DNA of 64,000 nucleotides from Lingula anatina (Eukaryota; Brachiopoda; Lingulata; Lingulida; Lingulidae), in NCBI RefSeq assembly GCF_001039355.2, contig NW_019776128.1:1-64000 (forward strand), read 5' to 3'. Positions 52,503-64,000 of the stretch are shown piece after piece; position 1 is the first letter of the stretch; the number at the start of each line of letters is the position of its first letter. The translations under genes and the position numbers were made by a program. The notes beneath the pieces were generated by a model that saw only the letters and a program-made list of their open reading frames with translations, had not been told where the DNA came from and ran no database searches.

Positions 52503-55500
52503 AGTATCACTCTACTGCCTTGTTGCCACTGATAAGTGCTGATTAAATTGAAATACTGTCAGAAGCCCCCCCCCCCCTCTTATCTATCTGTTGTGTTAGG
52601 CGACTTTGAATTGTAGAGGTATGCAAACACACGATCGCCTGTTTTATTCTGAAGCTGACATTATACCTCTCCATCAACTACTGAACTGAATAATGAAACA
52701 AACACGTGTGAAGATCGGAAGGACCACTGAAGTAGCAAAGCCCTTGTAATAATAAGCAGCATTAAGATCTGATCCAAATATTAACAGATTTTTAAATTAA
52801 ATGTGACAGTCCACTGTCATCATATTGCAAATTGTCTACTTACCTACACATTTGGGAACAGCGTAGTTTGAAGTATTCTGTCTGCTTCCAAAACAAATAT
52901 CCCTTCAACGATAATTTGGTGCCTGTCTGCCGGTCGAAGCCATGCCCAGATAATGAGAACCGCCGCCATCTTACACGTGCATGTACACAGTAAACATTGA
53001 AATATTCAAGAATTCCTTTTCCCCCCAAGTTCTGTTAGTGATACGAAGATAGCACTGCAGTGTGCAGAGTCTGATGGCTCGAGGTCCTTAGAGTCTCAAG
53101 GACTCTTCCCCACCTGGCCAGGCTTACATGACCCACTGTGTAACGTCTCTGTATTTGTCACGAAAATCCCTTTCATAGAGATTAACACTGATTATTGACC
53201 CGTGAGTAAGTAATATAGAGATGCATTTCTCTCTATGACTACGGGTAAATACCTCGTTTTGATAAAAAAGGGGAATTCCTCCAAAAATCCCCTCGCACCT
53301 TAGTTCCTAAAAGCGAGACGTCATTTCTTAGTCATTTATCCGATAGACATCGTCAGACCGTTGCCTTGTGAGTACTGTACATGTTAAACTTTCAGTGAAA
53401 TCGAGCGGCATAATATGGTATCTGATATATACTACTGCCATAGACCACTATTTGAGCTTTATTTATCCGCCTCTTAAGATAAAATCCACTTCATTCATGG
53501 GTATTATTATTATTCATTACAGAATTTATTTCGGTTTGAAGGAAATCGATTTCTTCCCGGGTGTCAGCGTGAAATCCTGACCCTTTGTTACACACATTTC
53601 TGGCCGATTTACAAGTATTACTGTGTAGGTTAGGTCATCTCAGGGATCATTTACGGCACATACACTAGAGATAAATAACAATTGCTCTTCGTCGCAAATT
53701 TTGATTGGTGAGGAAAACGGGTTGTTGTGCGTTACTATCCATTTCCGTTTTCAACTTCAGTACAAAGTATTATCTCCCATACACGGGAACTATGCAAATC
53801 CTTTAATTTCAGGATTAAAATACCTGAAATACACTCTGCTTTTCATGAAACAACAATGTGTAAGGAAATCCTCTCATCTGAGTTTACAATCACGTGCTAT
53901 GACCCAAGCCCGTTTCGTTTCCTCCAGACTCTCACGACAACGAAACCACAGCTAGCGTGTAGTTTCGTTTCGCCATTTAGATTCGACCCAAGGACTCGGT
54001 GCAAATAGTGGAGATTTTCACTTTTCACGTAATGACCCGGCCACATGAATATTAAATGAGACTAATTATATTAGCTATACCCGGTCCCCACGAAAAAAAA
54101 AACGTCATCGCTGTTTAATCGCTGGTTCAAGATTGCAGCGTGCTGTTAACTTTGTGAAGCTGAGTGTAGGCCTACCATTCCCTGATAAGTTTTATGTGTG
54201 TTTAATGTCGCATTTTCCCAACTTTATGAATATGAAGCAATATACGATGTATGAGCAAACATATTCATTAGCTTGGTAGTTGGATCATATATGAAAATCA
54301 CCAAACACAAACCGAAATATTTATGAGGTTTCGCTATTCCGGCCCGAGAACCAGGGTGTCGATAATTTGAAGAAATTGCGTATAACGTCATCACTTTTCG
54401 CGTTCTCGTTGACAGATTCCGAGAACCAGGCGCTGGGTGTCAGAACGCTGATCGAGAATTATCTTTGGGACTCAGCTGCGGTAGGTTATATTTATGATAT
54501 AGGAAGGTACCACTATGATTGATGCTAATCGAAAAATAATGTGATTGTTTTGAATAGAAAGCGTTTAAAGTGCAGCTCTTCTAATACGCTGCCTACAGTG
54601 TACAAACGTTCTGGGATGGTAGGCCTACAAAGCATAGGACCTAATAGTCCTAGGCCTACTGGTTTATCGCACCTAGGCCTATCTGAGAGATTCACCGGCC
54701 ATTTAATTGTGTTTATCATGTTTATTGGGGCCCATCAGATGGTTAGGGCAATATATGTTACAGCGGTGCATGAACAGCACAGGCATGCTTGTACCTAGGA
54801 CTTGCAACGGAACAGGACTGGGTGGGGAAAGTGAAACCCTGTATGGCCATGTTGGCCCCGAGATCGGGAAGGAAAATTGTTCTCGGCGGGCTAGTTCTCA
54901 GGCCGGGATAGATGTTCACACTCACTGACCGCCAGGTGGTAGGTTATAGCGACGTATAGCGACCAGGGCCCGCGATGCTTTCGAGATACGGGGCCAGGAC
55001 CCTCTTATAAATATCAGATAGATCGGCCCCTGACCCTATTCATGGCTGGCTGGTGACGGCTGATGTTGAAAGCCTCTCACATCTTACGTCGGATATCAGA
55101 TGATTGTGATTCAAGGGTCTTGCCTGTCGCCAAGGTGCGCTGGTAACAAATCAAGCAGAGATGTTTTGAAGATGTTGCAGACGTTTTTGCTTTTCTTATG
55201 GACATTCATGAAGAGGTAAATTGCAGTAGTTTAGTCAGGATGTAATCTACCGTGAAACAAACATTTCACCTCAAACAAGCAGATCGATATTATTTACGAA
55301 ATCTTTCCTCGCAAATGGCCAGACCAATACCTGACTAAAGAGCACACCTGAAGGGTGATGATGGAGTGGCAACACCTATTACAGCCATCATTTCCCTGAT
55401 GAAGGAGTAGGTTCTCTATTGTAAGTCGAAGTTGCCCAAAAATACAAAGGAAATGCTGTCTTCATTGTTGACACACTCTATTGTAAGTCGAAGTTGCCCA

Positions 55501-56020
55501 ATAAAACAAAAGAAATGCTGTTTTCATTGTTAACACACTCTATTGTAAGCTATTAGGTGCTCAGAAATCGGGGTGATTAAATATAGTCAGCTTATATTGA
55601 GGTTTCTTGCATATTGTATATAGTGGTGAGTTTAAGACAAAAACGCCCCGCATTTTTTAAAGAAATTAAAAAAAATATTTTACATTAACTTAAATTAACC
55701 TTCCTACAATTTTAAATGCATTTTGCAATAATATTTTCATGAGTGCACATGAAGTGTTTTCTTTAATGTAGTTGGGTGGGGTCGGGGATTCCCATAATGT
55801 GTCATTTGGGGTAAATACAAAGGAATCCCCTCACAATATCAATAAAATAAACGCCTTTCTTAGCAAAGTCCGATGAAAATACCTTTAATAAATGCAATGG
55901 ATAGCAATAGAGCATATAAACCCATGACTCATGTTCGTTACCCGGTACGTCGAGTCACAATATCATGAGATCAGCTGATTATATTGACTTACTGTCAGAA
56001 AAATCCCCTCAGCTGCATAT
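52503..56020. repeat. 3.5 kb tandem repeat, unit 1
   Basis: Begins AGTATCACTCTACTGCCTTG and ends ...CCCCTCAGCTGCATAT, after which the same start recurs. The unit is 3518 bases. It includes a CCGCCGCCATCTT patch, a GTAGGCCTAC-rich patch (about 54620-54680), TGCTTTCGAGATACGGGG and, near its end, a short internal tandem of about 66 bases (TCTATTGTAAGTCGAAGTTG, three starts from 55411). The small open frames have no recognisable domain and are not better conserved between copies than the rest. Confidence 0.88.
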
Positions 56021-59000
56021 AGTATCACTCTACTGTCTTGTTGCCACTGATAAGTGCTGATTAAATTGAAATACTGTCAGAAGCCCCCCTCTGTTGTGTT
56101 AGGCGACTTTGAATTGTAGAGGTAGGCAAACACGCGATCGCCTATTTTATTCTGAAGCTGACATTATACCTCTCCATCAACTACTGAACTGAATAATGAA
56201 ACATACACGTGTGAAGATCGGAAGGGCCCCTGAGGTAGCGAAGCCCTTGTAATAATAACACAAGCAGCATTAAGATCTGATCCAAATATTAACAGATTTT
56301 TAAATAAAATGTGACAGTCCACTGTCATCATATTGCAAATTGTCTACATACCTACACATTTGGGAACAGCGTAGTTTGAAGTATTCTGTCTGCTTCCAAA
56401 ACAAATATCCCTTGAACGATAATTTGGTGCCTGTCTGCCGGTCGAAGCCATGTCCAGATAATGAGAACCGCCGCCGTCTTCTTATACGTGCATGTACACA
56501 GTAAACATTGAAATATTCAGGAATTCCTTTTCCCCTAAGTTCTGTTAGTGATACGAAGATAGCACTACAGTGTGCAGAGTCTGATGGCTCGAGGTCCTTA
56601 GAGTGTCAAGGACTCTTCCCCACCTGGCCAGGCTTACATGACCCACTGTGTAACGTCCCTGTATTTGTCACGAAAATCCCTTTCATAGAGATTAACACTG
56701 ATTATTGACTCGTGTGTAAGTAATATAGATATGCATTTCTCTCTATGACTATGGGTAAATACCTCGTTTTGATAAAAAGGGGAATTCCTCCAAACCCTCT
56801 CGCACCTTAGTTCCTAAAAGCGAGACGTCATTTCTTAGTCATTTATCCGATAGACATCGTCAGACCGTTGCCTGGTGAGTACTGTGCATGTTAAACTTTC
56901 AGTGAAATCGAGCGGTTTAATACGGTATCTGATATATATTACTGCCATAGACCACTATTTGTGTTTTATTTATCCGTATCTTAAGATAAAATCCATTCCA
57001 TTCATGGGTATTATTATTATTCATTACAAAATTTATTTCGGTTTGAAGGAAATCTAGTTTTCCCCAGGTGTCAGCGTGAAATCCTGAATCTTTGTTACAC
57101 ACAGAGCTTTTGTTACACACATTTCTGGCCGATTTACAAGTATTACTGTGTAGGTTGGGTCATCTCAGGGATAATTTACGGCACATACAGTATGATACAT
57201 TAGAGATAAATAACAATTGCTCTTCGTCGCAAATTTTGATTGGTGAGGAAAACGGGTTGTTGTGCGTTACTATCCATTTCCGTTTTCAACTTCAGTACAA
57301 AGTATTATCTCCCATACACGGGAACTATGCAAATCCTTTAATTTCAGGATTAAAATACCTGAAATACACTCTGCTTTTCATGAAACAACAATGTGTAAGG
57401 AAATCCTCTCATCTGAGCTTACAATCACGTGCTATATCCCAAGCCTGTTTCGTTTCCTCCAGACTCGCACGACAACGAAACCACAGCTAGCGTGTAGTTT
57501 CGTTTCGCCATTTAGATTCGACCCAAGGACTCGGTGTACATAGTGGATATTTTCAATTTTGACGTAATGCCAAGGTCACATGAATATTAAATGAGACTAA
57601 TTATATTAGCTATACCCGGTCCCCACAAAAAAAAAAAAAAAAACAACGTCATCGCTGTTTAATCGCCGGTTCAAGATCGCAGCGTGCTGTTAACTTTGTG
57701 AAGCTGAGTGTAGGCCTACCTACCCTGATAATTTTTATGTGTGTTTAATGTCGCATTTTCCCAACTTTATGAATATGAAGCAATATACGATGTATGAGCA
57801 AACATATTCATTAGCTTGGTAGTTGGATCATATATGAAAATTACCAAACACAAGCCGAAATATTTATGAGGTTTCGCTATTCCGGCCCGAGAACCAGCGT
57901 GCCTTTAATTTGAAGAAATTGCGTATAACGTCATCATTTTTCGCGTTCTCGTTGACAGATTCCAAGAACCAGGCGCTGGGTGTCAGAACGCTGATCGAGA
58001 ATTATCTTTGGGACTCAGCTGCGGTAGGTTATATTTATGATATAGGAAGGTACCACTATGATTGATGCTAATCGAAAAATAATGTGATTGTTTTGAATAG
58101 AGAGCGTTTAAAGTGCAGCTCTTCTAATACGCTGCCTACAGTGTACAAACGTTCTGGGATGGTAGGCCTACAAAGCATATGACCTAATAGTCCTAGGCCT
58201 ACTGGTTTATCGCACCTAGGCCTATCTGAGAGATTCACCGGCCATTTAATTGTGTTTATCATGTTTATTGGGGCCCATCAGATGGTTAGGGCAATATATG
58301 TTACAGCGGTGCATGAACAGCACAGGCATGCTTGTACCTAGGACTTGCAACGGAACAGGACTGGGTGGGGAAAGTGAAACCCTGTATGGCCATGTTGGCC
58401 CCGAGATCGGGAAGGAGAATTGTTCTCGGCGGGCTAGTTCTCAGGCCGGGATAGATGTTCACACTCACTGACCGCCAGGTGGTAGGTTATAGCGACGTAT
58501 AGCGACCAGGGCCCGCGATGCTTTCGAGATACGGGGCCAGGACCCTCTTATAAATATCAGATAGATCGGCCCCTGACCCTATTCATGGCTGGCTGGTGAC
58601 GGCTGATGTTGAAAGCCTCTCACATCTTACGTCGGATATCAGATGACTTGATTCAAGGGTCTTGCCTGTCGCCAAGGTGTGCTGGTAACAAATCAAGCAG
58701 AGATGTTTTGAAGATGTTGCAGACGTTTTTGCTTTTCTTATGGACATTCATGAAGAGGTAAATTGCAGTAGTTTAGTCAGGATGTAATCTACCGTGAAAC
58801 AAACATTTCACCTCAAACAAGCAGATCGATATTATTTACGAAATCTTTCCTCGCAAATGGCCAGACCAATACCTGACTAAAGAGCACACCTGAAGGGTGA
58901 TGATCGAGTGGCAACACCTATTACAGCCATCATTTCCCTGATGAAGGAGTAGGTTCTCTATTGTAAGTCGAAGTTGCCCAAAAATACAAAGGAAATGCTG

Positions 59001-59598
59001 TCTTCATTGTTGACACACTCTATTGTAAGTCGAAGTTGCCCAATAAAACAAAAGAAATGCTGTTTTCATTGTTAACACACTCTATTGTAAGCTATAAGGT
59101 GCTCAGAACTCCAAAAATCGAGTAAGCCAAAGTTGCCCACCCCTACTCGTGGTGATTAAATATAGTCAGCTTATATTGAGGTTTCTTGCATATTGTATAT
59201 AGTGGTGAGTTTAAGACAAAAACGCCCCGCATTTTTTAAGTAATTAAAAAAATATATTTATATTAACTAAAATCAACCTTCCTACAATTTTAAATGCATT
59301 TTGCAATAATATTTTCATGAGTGCACATGAAGTGTTTTCTTTAATGTAGTTGGGTGGGGTCGGGGATTCCCATGATGTGTCATTTGGGGTAAATACAAAG
59401 GAATCCCCTTACAATATCAATAAAATAAACGTCTTTCTTAGCAAAGTCCGATGAAAATACCTTTAATAAATGCAATGGATAGCAATAGAGCATATAAACC
59501 CATGACTCATGTTCGTTACCCGGTACGTCGAGTCACAATATCACGAGATCAGCTGGTTATATTGACTTACTGTCAGAAAAATCCCCTCAGCTGCATAT
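56021..59598. repeat. 3.5 kb tandem repeat, unit 2
   Basis: Same order throughout as unit 1, with scattered substitutions and small indels. The unit is 3578 bases; a main length difference is a segment of about 39 bases near 59109-59147 (including AGTAAGCCAAAGTTGCCC) absent from unit 1. The visible divergence indicates a real, not assembly-made, duplication. Confidence 0.9.
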
Positions 59599-59789
59599 AG
59601 TATCACTCTACTGTCTTGTTGCCACTGATAAGTGCTGATTAAATTGAAATACTGTCAGAAGCCTCCCTCTGTTGTGTTAGGCGACTTTGAATTGTAGAGG
59701 TAGGCAAACACGCGATCGCCTATTTTATTCTGAAGCTGGCATTATACCTCTCCATCAACTACTGAACTGAATAATGAAACATACACGTG
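59599..59789. repeat. 3.5 kb tandem repeat, truncated unit 3
   Basis: Repeats the first 190 or so bases of the unit, from AGTATCACTCTACTGTCTTG to AATGAAACATACACGTGT, then changes to unrelated sequence. It is closer to unit 2 than to unit 1 (both lack the long C run and share GTAGGCAAACACGCGATCGC). Confidence 0.88.
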
Positions 59790-61467
59790 TATTTCAAAGA
59801 TATCTGATATTAGCACTGTTTAAATATTTGAAGTACTAAAACAGAGCATGGGTATACCAATTGTCTGTGGTGTTGACTTCTTCAGCATAGGTAAGGCCAA
59901 ATTCAAATTCACATTGACATTCAGCACAATAAATGGAGAACGACCCTTTCTACAATCCTCATATTTTAATATTTTAATATGTTAAAACAAGAATATTTAT
60001 CGTGAGAATAGATGAAACATGTTGGTTGAGGCCAGCTACGGTCACAGTCATGATCAACGCAAACATCTCCACTGACAGTTAAATAGATTTGGCCTACCGA
60101 GGGGATCTGTTTCACAAACACCTCTCGTCTTTCATTTTCATTCATATATGGATCAGTTGTTTTATGAATATATTTTTTCTATGAATCATTTACGTATTCA
60201 AACTTAATTCACCCCTCAAATTGTAGTGGAAGTTTACGCCTGATTTTTAACAAAATCAACCTTATCTCTTCCTTTTTCGCTAAATTTGCAGGTGCTGGTA
60301 CAATTTTTATTCAGAAGTCCTTTTCATTTACTTACTACAAGTATAATTGTGTAGAGGGTGTGGGTGTGGACTATTACTTAGTTGTGGTAAATTGCTTGCT
60401 GTGAGGGAAAGTCGGTAAAACTGTTTTCTGTGTATACCCCTGGCTGGCATCAATATTCAGATGAAATGTATGTTCTCCAGCTGACGCTGGGCCCATGTTT
60501 ATGTCACTTAATCTGTCGTTGTCGTCTGCCTCTATCTCTATTAATTTCCTTGTTCAGTGCTGGTGCAGAATGCGTTAATCCAGGATGACAAATCAGCTTC
60601 ATTTTACATGGGCTGGTATTTGTCTACTTAAGTTAGGAAAGGGACATGGTTAATATAAAAATTATCTTCCTCATGGCCCTCATGAAGTCAGTTAATGAAT
60701 GGCATAAAACAAAAATAGTACTAAGCATTGCGTCGCAAGTTCTGGTGTATCAAAACTTAATTTTAGGATATTGTCACTCTTCGACCAAACTTCCTTATGT
60801 ACTGCCTTACATACATTATTTTGGGTAATAAATAAATCTTCAGTGTTCAGTGGTGACAAAATAATTAACATTTACAAATAAACCATCTTACCGAGGAAGT
60901 CATAATTGCAATCTGCCTGTAAAAACTGAATAATCGGTTTCTCAAATTTTCGATGTTTGGTAGACTGCTACATTCATTCCGTAGTAAGCTCTTCGTCCGT
61001 GTCGCTCTCCACTACACCACCAGGTCGTTGTGTAAACCAAAGTTTTGCTTTATTATAATACTATTATGTGTGTGAATTTATATAAAGCGTTTTTACTAAA
61101 TATCTACTGTTCTACAGTAGGACCCTAGTTTTTAGACCCTGTGCAATATACACTTTTTCTGTATGACGGACGGACTCGGTGTTTCGTGATACCGGGCCTC
61201 CGAGGTCCGGTTTCAGGGTTTACGTAGGGTTCTATTTCCTTGTGGATGATCGAGGGTTAAATCAACACAAAGATAAATGCATTACTGAATAATTTGATGC
61301 AGAAAAAAATTCATTTTCGGTATCTGGATGATAATAAAGGCTTACGATATCCTTAACGACACGGTTTTAACACACACGTGTGTAATTAAAATCAGTATAT
61401 TTTAGAGCATACTATCTTGTGATGTCTGTCCCATTAGAAAAAGTCTTGTATAAAGATTTAGTAGATA
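59790..61467. other. Unassigned sequence
   Basis: No gene supported. The stretch 61260-61370 resembles 2830-2930, indicating a dispersed repeat. Confidence 0.45.
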
Positions 61468-61616
61468 GCGCTTCCAGATCTAACAGTCTTCTAAATTATA
61501 TTGATCCTCCATTTTTGACCGCCTTCCGACAGAAATATTACATATACCGTCAATAAAAACTTGAAAATCTGACCGTCTTCCGGCAGAACCAGAAGACGGC
61601 CTAAATCCGCCCCCTG
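61468..61616 (-). mobile_element. Reverse-orientation copy of the 5622-5789 MITE family
   Basis: Reading on the minus strand from 61616: CAGGGGGCGGATTTAGGCCG, CTTCTGG, GACGGTCAGATTTTCAAGTT, TATTGACGG, then AGACTGTTAGATCTGGAAG. The same order is found in 5622-5789. The far end is more decayed. Confidence 0.72.
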
Positions 61617-61643
61617 AATATGTTCTCAATGAATGAGTCGGAC

Positions 61644-62107
61644 TGTAGTGATCCGTTAATTAGAACTGATAGTCTTCTAAATTTGCATACATCAGATATG
61701 TATATATTTGTACGTTTTAATTATTCAAATATACATAGACAATAATAAAATATGACATGTTGCATGGCAGTTTAAGAGAAGTTCATTTAAAATGCAAATC
61801 AAGATTTAATTTAAATGTATCTACAATAAAGTTAATGTACATAGGCATGGCATGTTTCATGACAGTTACGAAAGCTAATTTGAAATGCAAATTAAGATAG
61901 AGTATAAAGGCAGTGACTTAGCCACTGAGAGATAGGACTTACAGACTGAGAGAGTTAGAGATAGTTATAGATACGGTAGAAGAGACCTGAGTCTTCAGGC
62001 GCTTGAATAAACCATGTAACAGAAAACTATTCCTGCCTGTCTCAGTTGTCTTATTGGTGAAAATGTAACTCTTAGAACAAGTGTATAACCACCGACTGGT
62101 TATTACA
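61644..62107 (+). mobile_element. Solo LTR with GGAC target duplication
   Basis: Starts TGTAGTGATC and ends GGTTATTACA (TG...CA, ends inverted over TGTAGT/ATTACA with one mismatch), flanked by GGAC at 61640-61643 and 62108-62111. It is 464 bases. A TATAAA lies at 61903-61908 and an AATAAA at 62006-62011, about 100 bases apart, the expected order for U3 promoter and R polyadenylation signal on the plus strand. No second LTR, primer-binding site or gag/pol is seen next to it, so it is probably a solo LTR left by recombination of a Gypsy-like or BEL-like element. Confidence 0.75.
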
Positions 62108-62136
62108 GGACGTGATAAGAGATCGAAATTACCTAC

Positions 62137-62327
62137 CCGTAGCTGGCAGAATTTTTGTCAGTTTCTCGCGTGTCAGTTTTAGTTTCTACTTCTGCTTTGT
62201 CTACCTTGTTGGCCTGCCAGTGAAAAAAACATCCTCTGCCTCTGCATTTCCCGTTCATTTCCTTTTTCATTGTCCCGTAGACTAATTTCCTCTCTTTCAA
62301 CCCACGTGTGCTCGGACTACCCTCCAT
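62137..62327 (-). CDS. Possible first coding exon, minus strand (MEGSPSTRG...)
   Basis: An ATG in strong context (ACCAAGATGGAG) opens 63 codons ending in phase 2 at a good donor (ACGG|GTAGGT). Reads MEGSPSTRGLKERKLVYGT, MKKEMNGKCRGRGCFFHW and ends KTDTRETDKNSASYG: hydrophilic and basic, no recognised domain. Downstream exons would be at lower coordinates; none was identified, and the solo LTR lies directly downstream. Confidence 0.4.
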
Positions 62328-62864
62328 CTTGGTTTGCAGTGACATCCGGGTCCTACCTAGAGCGTAGTACACAGTAATATTCAGTCATATGCAAATTGAG
62401 GCAAGTCCCAGAATTCCACGCGTAGGGGAGTAATGGCGAGAAGTTTAGACGAAAATAAATGCTGTGCTTTTTTTTCTTTAAGTGATCTTAAAAATCTGTA
62501 CCTTGACCTTTATTTACTCAACCGTTTCGGGTGAGATATGCTTTGGGATCCAGGATAAAATAGGCAAAGTTTCAGAGAAAGCCGTATTTAAGCGTCTACA
62601 TCGGAAAGACACCCTTTAAACATATGGCAGTTTAATATATTTCGAACTAGTTCAGATTTATTTTTTAGTAAAATGGCAATGTAACGCGGAAAATGCCACT
62701 TAACTAAAAGCAAAAGAAAAAAAGAGATACCCGAACTGCAGGATAAGTAATAGGTCACAGGTTTCGATAAATGATTCAGAGATAAGTATTTTTACTCCTT
62801 TACCTTTTATATATTCAGAATATAAACCCTGCTGCCTGACCCTTACAAGGCGGAAAAAATAAAG
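62328..62864. other. Interval between two divergent candidate first exons
   Basis: If the candidate exons at 62137-62327 (minus) and 62865-62972 (plus) are both real, this 540-base interval would be a shared divergent promoter. No TATA box or CpG-rich patch marks it clearly. Confidence 0.3.
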
Positions 62865-62972
62865 ATGGGGAACAGTGAGAGCGGTGCACAAGTTTTCAAC
62901 TTGGAGCAGTCGGACTCTGCCGGTGGATGTGCTGCATTCCTTGTAGGAAGAAGGACGACATCATTTTTTTCG
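62865..62972 (+). CDS. Possible first coding exon, plus strand (MGNSESGAQ...)
   Basis: ATG in good context (AAAGATGGGG) opens 36 codons to a donor TCG|GTAAAT in phase 0. Reads MGNSESGAQVFNLEQSDS then AGGCAAFLVGRRTTSFFS. An MGNSxS start fits an N-myristoylation signal. No further exon recognised. The opposite strand is also open here, so this is weak. Confidence 0.3.
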
Positions 62973-63127
62973 GTAAATACTACTACTATGAAATCCAACT
63001 GTTCATCTAAACCCATTTTCAGTTTGTATCCTGATATATTTTTAACAATGTCATACTTATAAATTCCCACATGCTAGCCCTACAAGTCTTTATTTAGTTA
63101 GCAAGACATGCTTATTCATCCTCTGCC

Positions 63128-63180
63128 GTCAAATAATAATAATAATAATAATGATAATAATAATAATAATAATAATAATT
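63128..63180. repeat. (AAT)n microsatellite
   Basis: Interrupted AAT trinucleotide tract. Confidence 0.9.
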
Positions 63181-63562
63181 ATCATAATAATTCATTAAGA
63201 CTGCAACCCAGTGGGTTAAACTTTTACATAAAATGTTTTGAGCATTGTTATAAGAATAAAATAATATATGTTTGAATAAAACTAAGGCCGCATTCAGAAC
63301 AGTGGGCTAATTAGTCCGAGGGTCAAATATAGCCGCAGCAATTTCGTGTATCCGTCAATCAAAGGAACTGCTCCGCAGTAAATCTGCAGTTGAATGTCAT
63401 TAGCCCAAAACCAAATGTAAAGCATATTTAATTTTACTTACTTTATTTAAGATGTGAACTGAAAAATTAATGATATCTATTAGAAGAAAATGATATGCCA
63501 GATGTTATGGTATTTTTTGCTTATCAAAAACATTTGCTCCTGAAAATATAAACTCAAAACAC

Positions 63563-63769
63563 GTGCCTGTCAGGCGTGTGATAAGCTTGACAGCTACACT
63601 GTATGTCCGATACCACTATAAGGACTGCACAGTGGCTACACCAAAAACCAGTTTTAAAGCAGAAAGGTGTTTGTATTGTGGCACTGATTTTCGAATGCAA
63701 GGTATTCTCAGTTCAAACTTCAAACTCCACGTCAGTCACTTTGCTTCTTGTCCCGTCTTCACGAGATAA
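63563..63769 (+). other. Open frame with a possible zinc-finger remnant
   Basis: Reads TPKTSFKAERCLYCGTDF, then LSSNFKLHVSHFASC. The C-x2-C, SSNF, and H-x2-H arrangement resembles a BED- or C2H2-type finger at the start of a hAT-like transposase, but the spacing is loose and no following domain is seen. There is no clear start or splice context. Confidence 0.25.
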
Positions 63770-64000
63770 CGTCAGCGCAAGGCGGTAAATTCGGCTCTAG
63801 ATGGGGCATATCTGTGTCGCTCGAGACATTCAAATATGGAAGCGCCCTAGGCAAAACCACCCCAATCTGACGCTAGTGGCTAGAGTCAGTATTGCTGATA
63901 AGGGTTACATATGAAATCAAGATCAAGCTGGCAATACTGAAATCTAGAACCTAGGGAAGGTTCACCCCAGTCATAACTGTCTTTCTCAGTCATAACATAT

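Noticed and set aside
53368-58471. Frames repeated in both 3.5 kb units (for example 53701-53955 and 57092-57490)
   Set aside because: Conserved only as much as the surrounding repeat, with several amino-acid changes between units and no recognised domain; not taken as genes.
1-64000. CRISPR array, rRNA genes or bacterial operon structure
   Set aside because: No regularly spaced repeats with unique spacers, no rRNA signatures; split genes, microsatellites and retroelements show nuclear animal DNA.

Overview
The window is animal nuclear DNA. Coding blocks are short, carry GT/AG splice borders with matching phases, and lie in AT-rich, transposon-filled sequence with many microsatellites. The proteins (a multi-BIR inhibitor-of-apoptosis protein, a guanylate-binding-protein-like GTPase) and the repeats (Polinton-like integrase, CR1-like and R2-group LINEs, Harbinger, Tc1/mariner-type, THAP, SGNH-hydrolase ORFs) suit a marine invertebrate such as a mollusc, brachiopod, hemichordate or echinoderm. 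The recurring word AGGCCTA leans slightly towards deuterostomes, but I cannot place the species. I saw no rRNA, CRISPR array or complete tRNA.

Layout. 0-5.3 kb: TG-rich repeat, a diverged direct duplication, then on the minus strand a solitary intact BIR exon followed by a decayed Polinton-like integrase. 5.3-13 kb: small inverted-repeat elements, a possible first exon at 7791, a broken LINE 3' end, and directly abutting it a 2.4 kb terminal-inverted-repeat transposon holding a BEN-like ORF and a DDE-transposase remnant. 13.1-14.9 kb: three phase-compatible minus-strand exons of a guanylate-binding-protein-like gene. 15-30 kb: mostly repeats and unassigned sequence, with three weak plus-strand exon candidates, a THAP pseudogene, a tRNA-like SINE head, an R2-group LINE end, foldback elements and a Harbinger transposase fragment. 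30.2-33.3 kb: a CR1-like LINE with only two visible breaks.

34.9-46.0 kb: the main gene, an inhibitor-of-apoptosis protein on the plus strand. Eleven coding exons join in phase into about 1107 residues: a roughly 500-residue low-complexity N-terminus, three BIR domains, UBA, a lysine-rich linker and a C-terminal RING. Its first recognised exon sits in a 1569-base exact duplication joined by one N, probably an assembly artefact.

46-64 kb: repeats again: an imperfect short tandem array, an SGNH-hydrolase ORF of mobile-element type, a roughly 3.5 kb tandem repeat (two full copies plus the start of a third), a solo LTR, and two possible first exons near the right end.

The IAP and the GBP-like gene both belong to families used in cell death and innate defence, but nothing here shows they act together. 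The strongest leads are the IAP architecture, the extra BIR exon beside Polinton sequence, the BEN ORF inside a TIR element, the 3.5 kb tandem repeat, and three single-N joins that each sit between direct copies of the same sequence.
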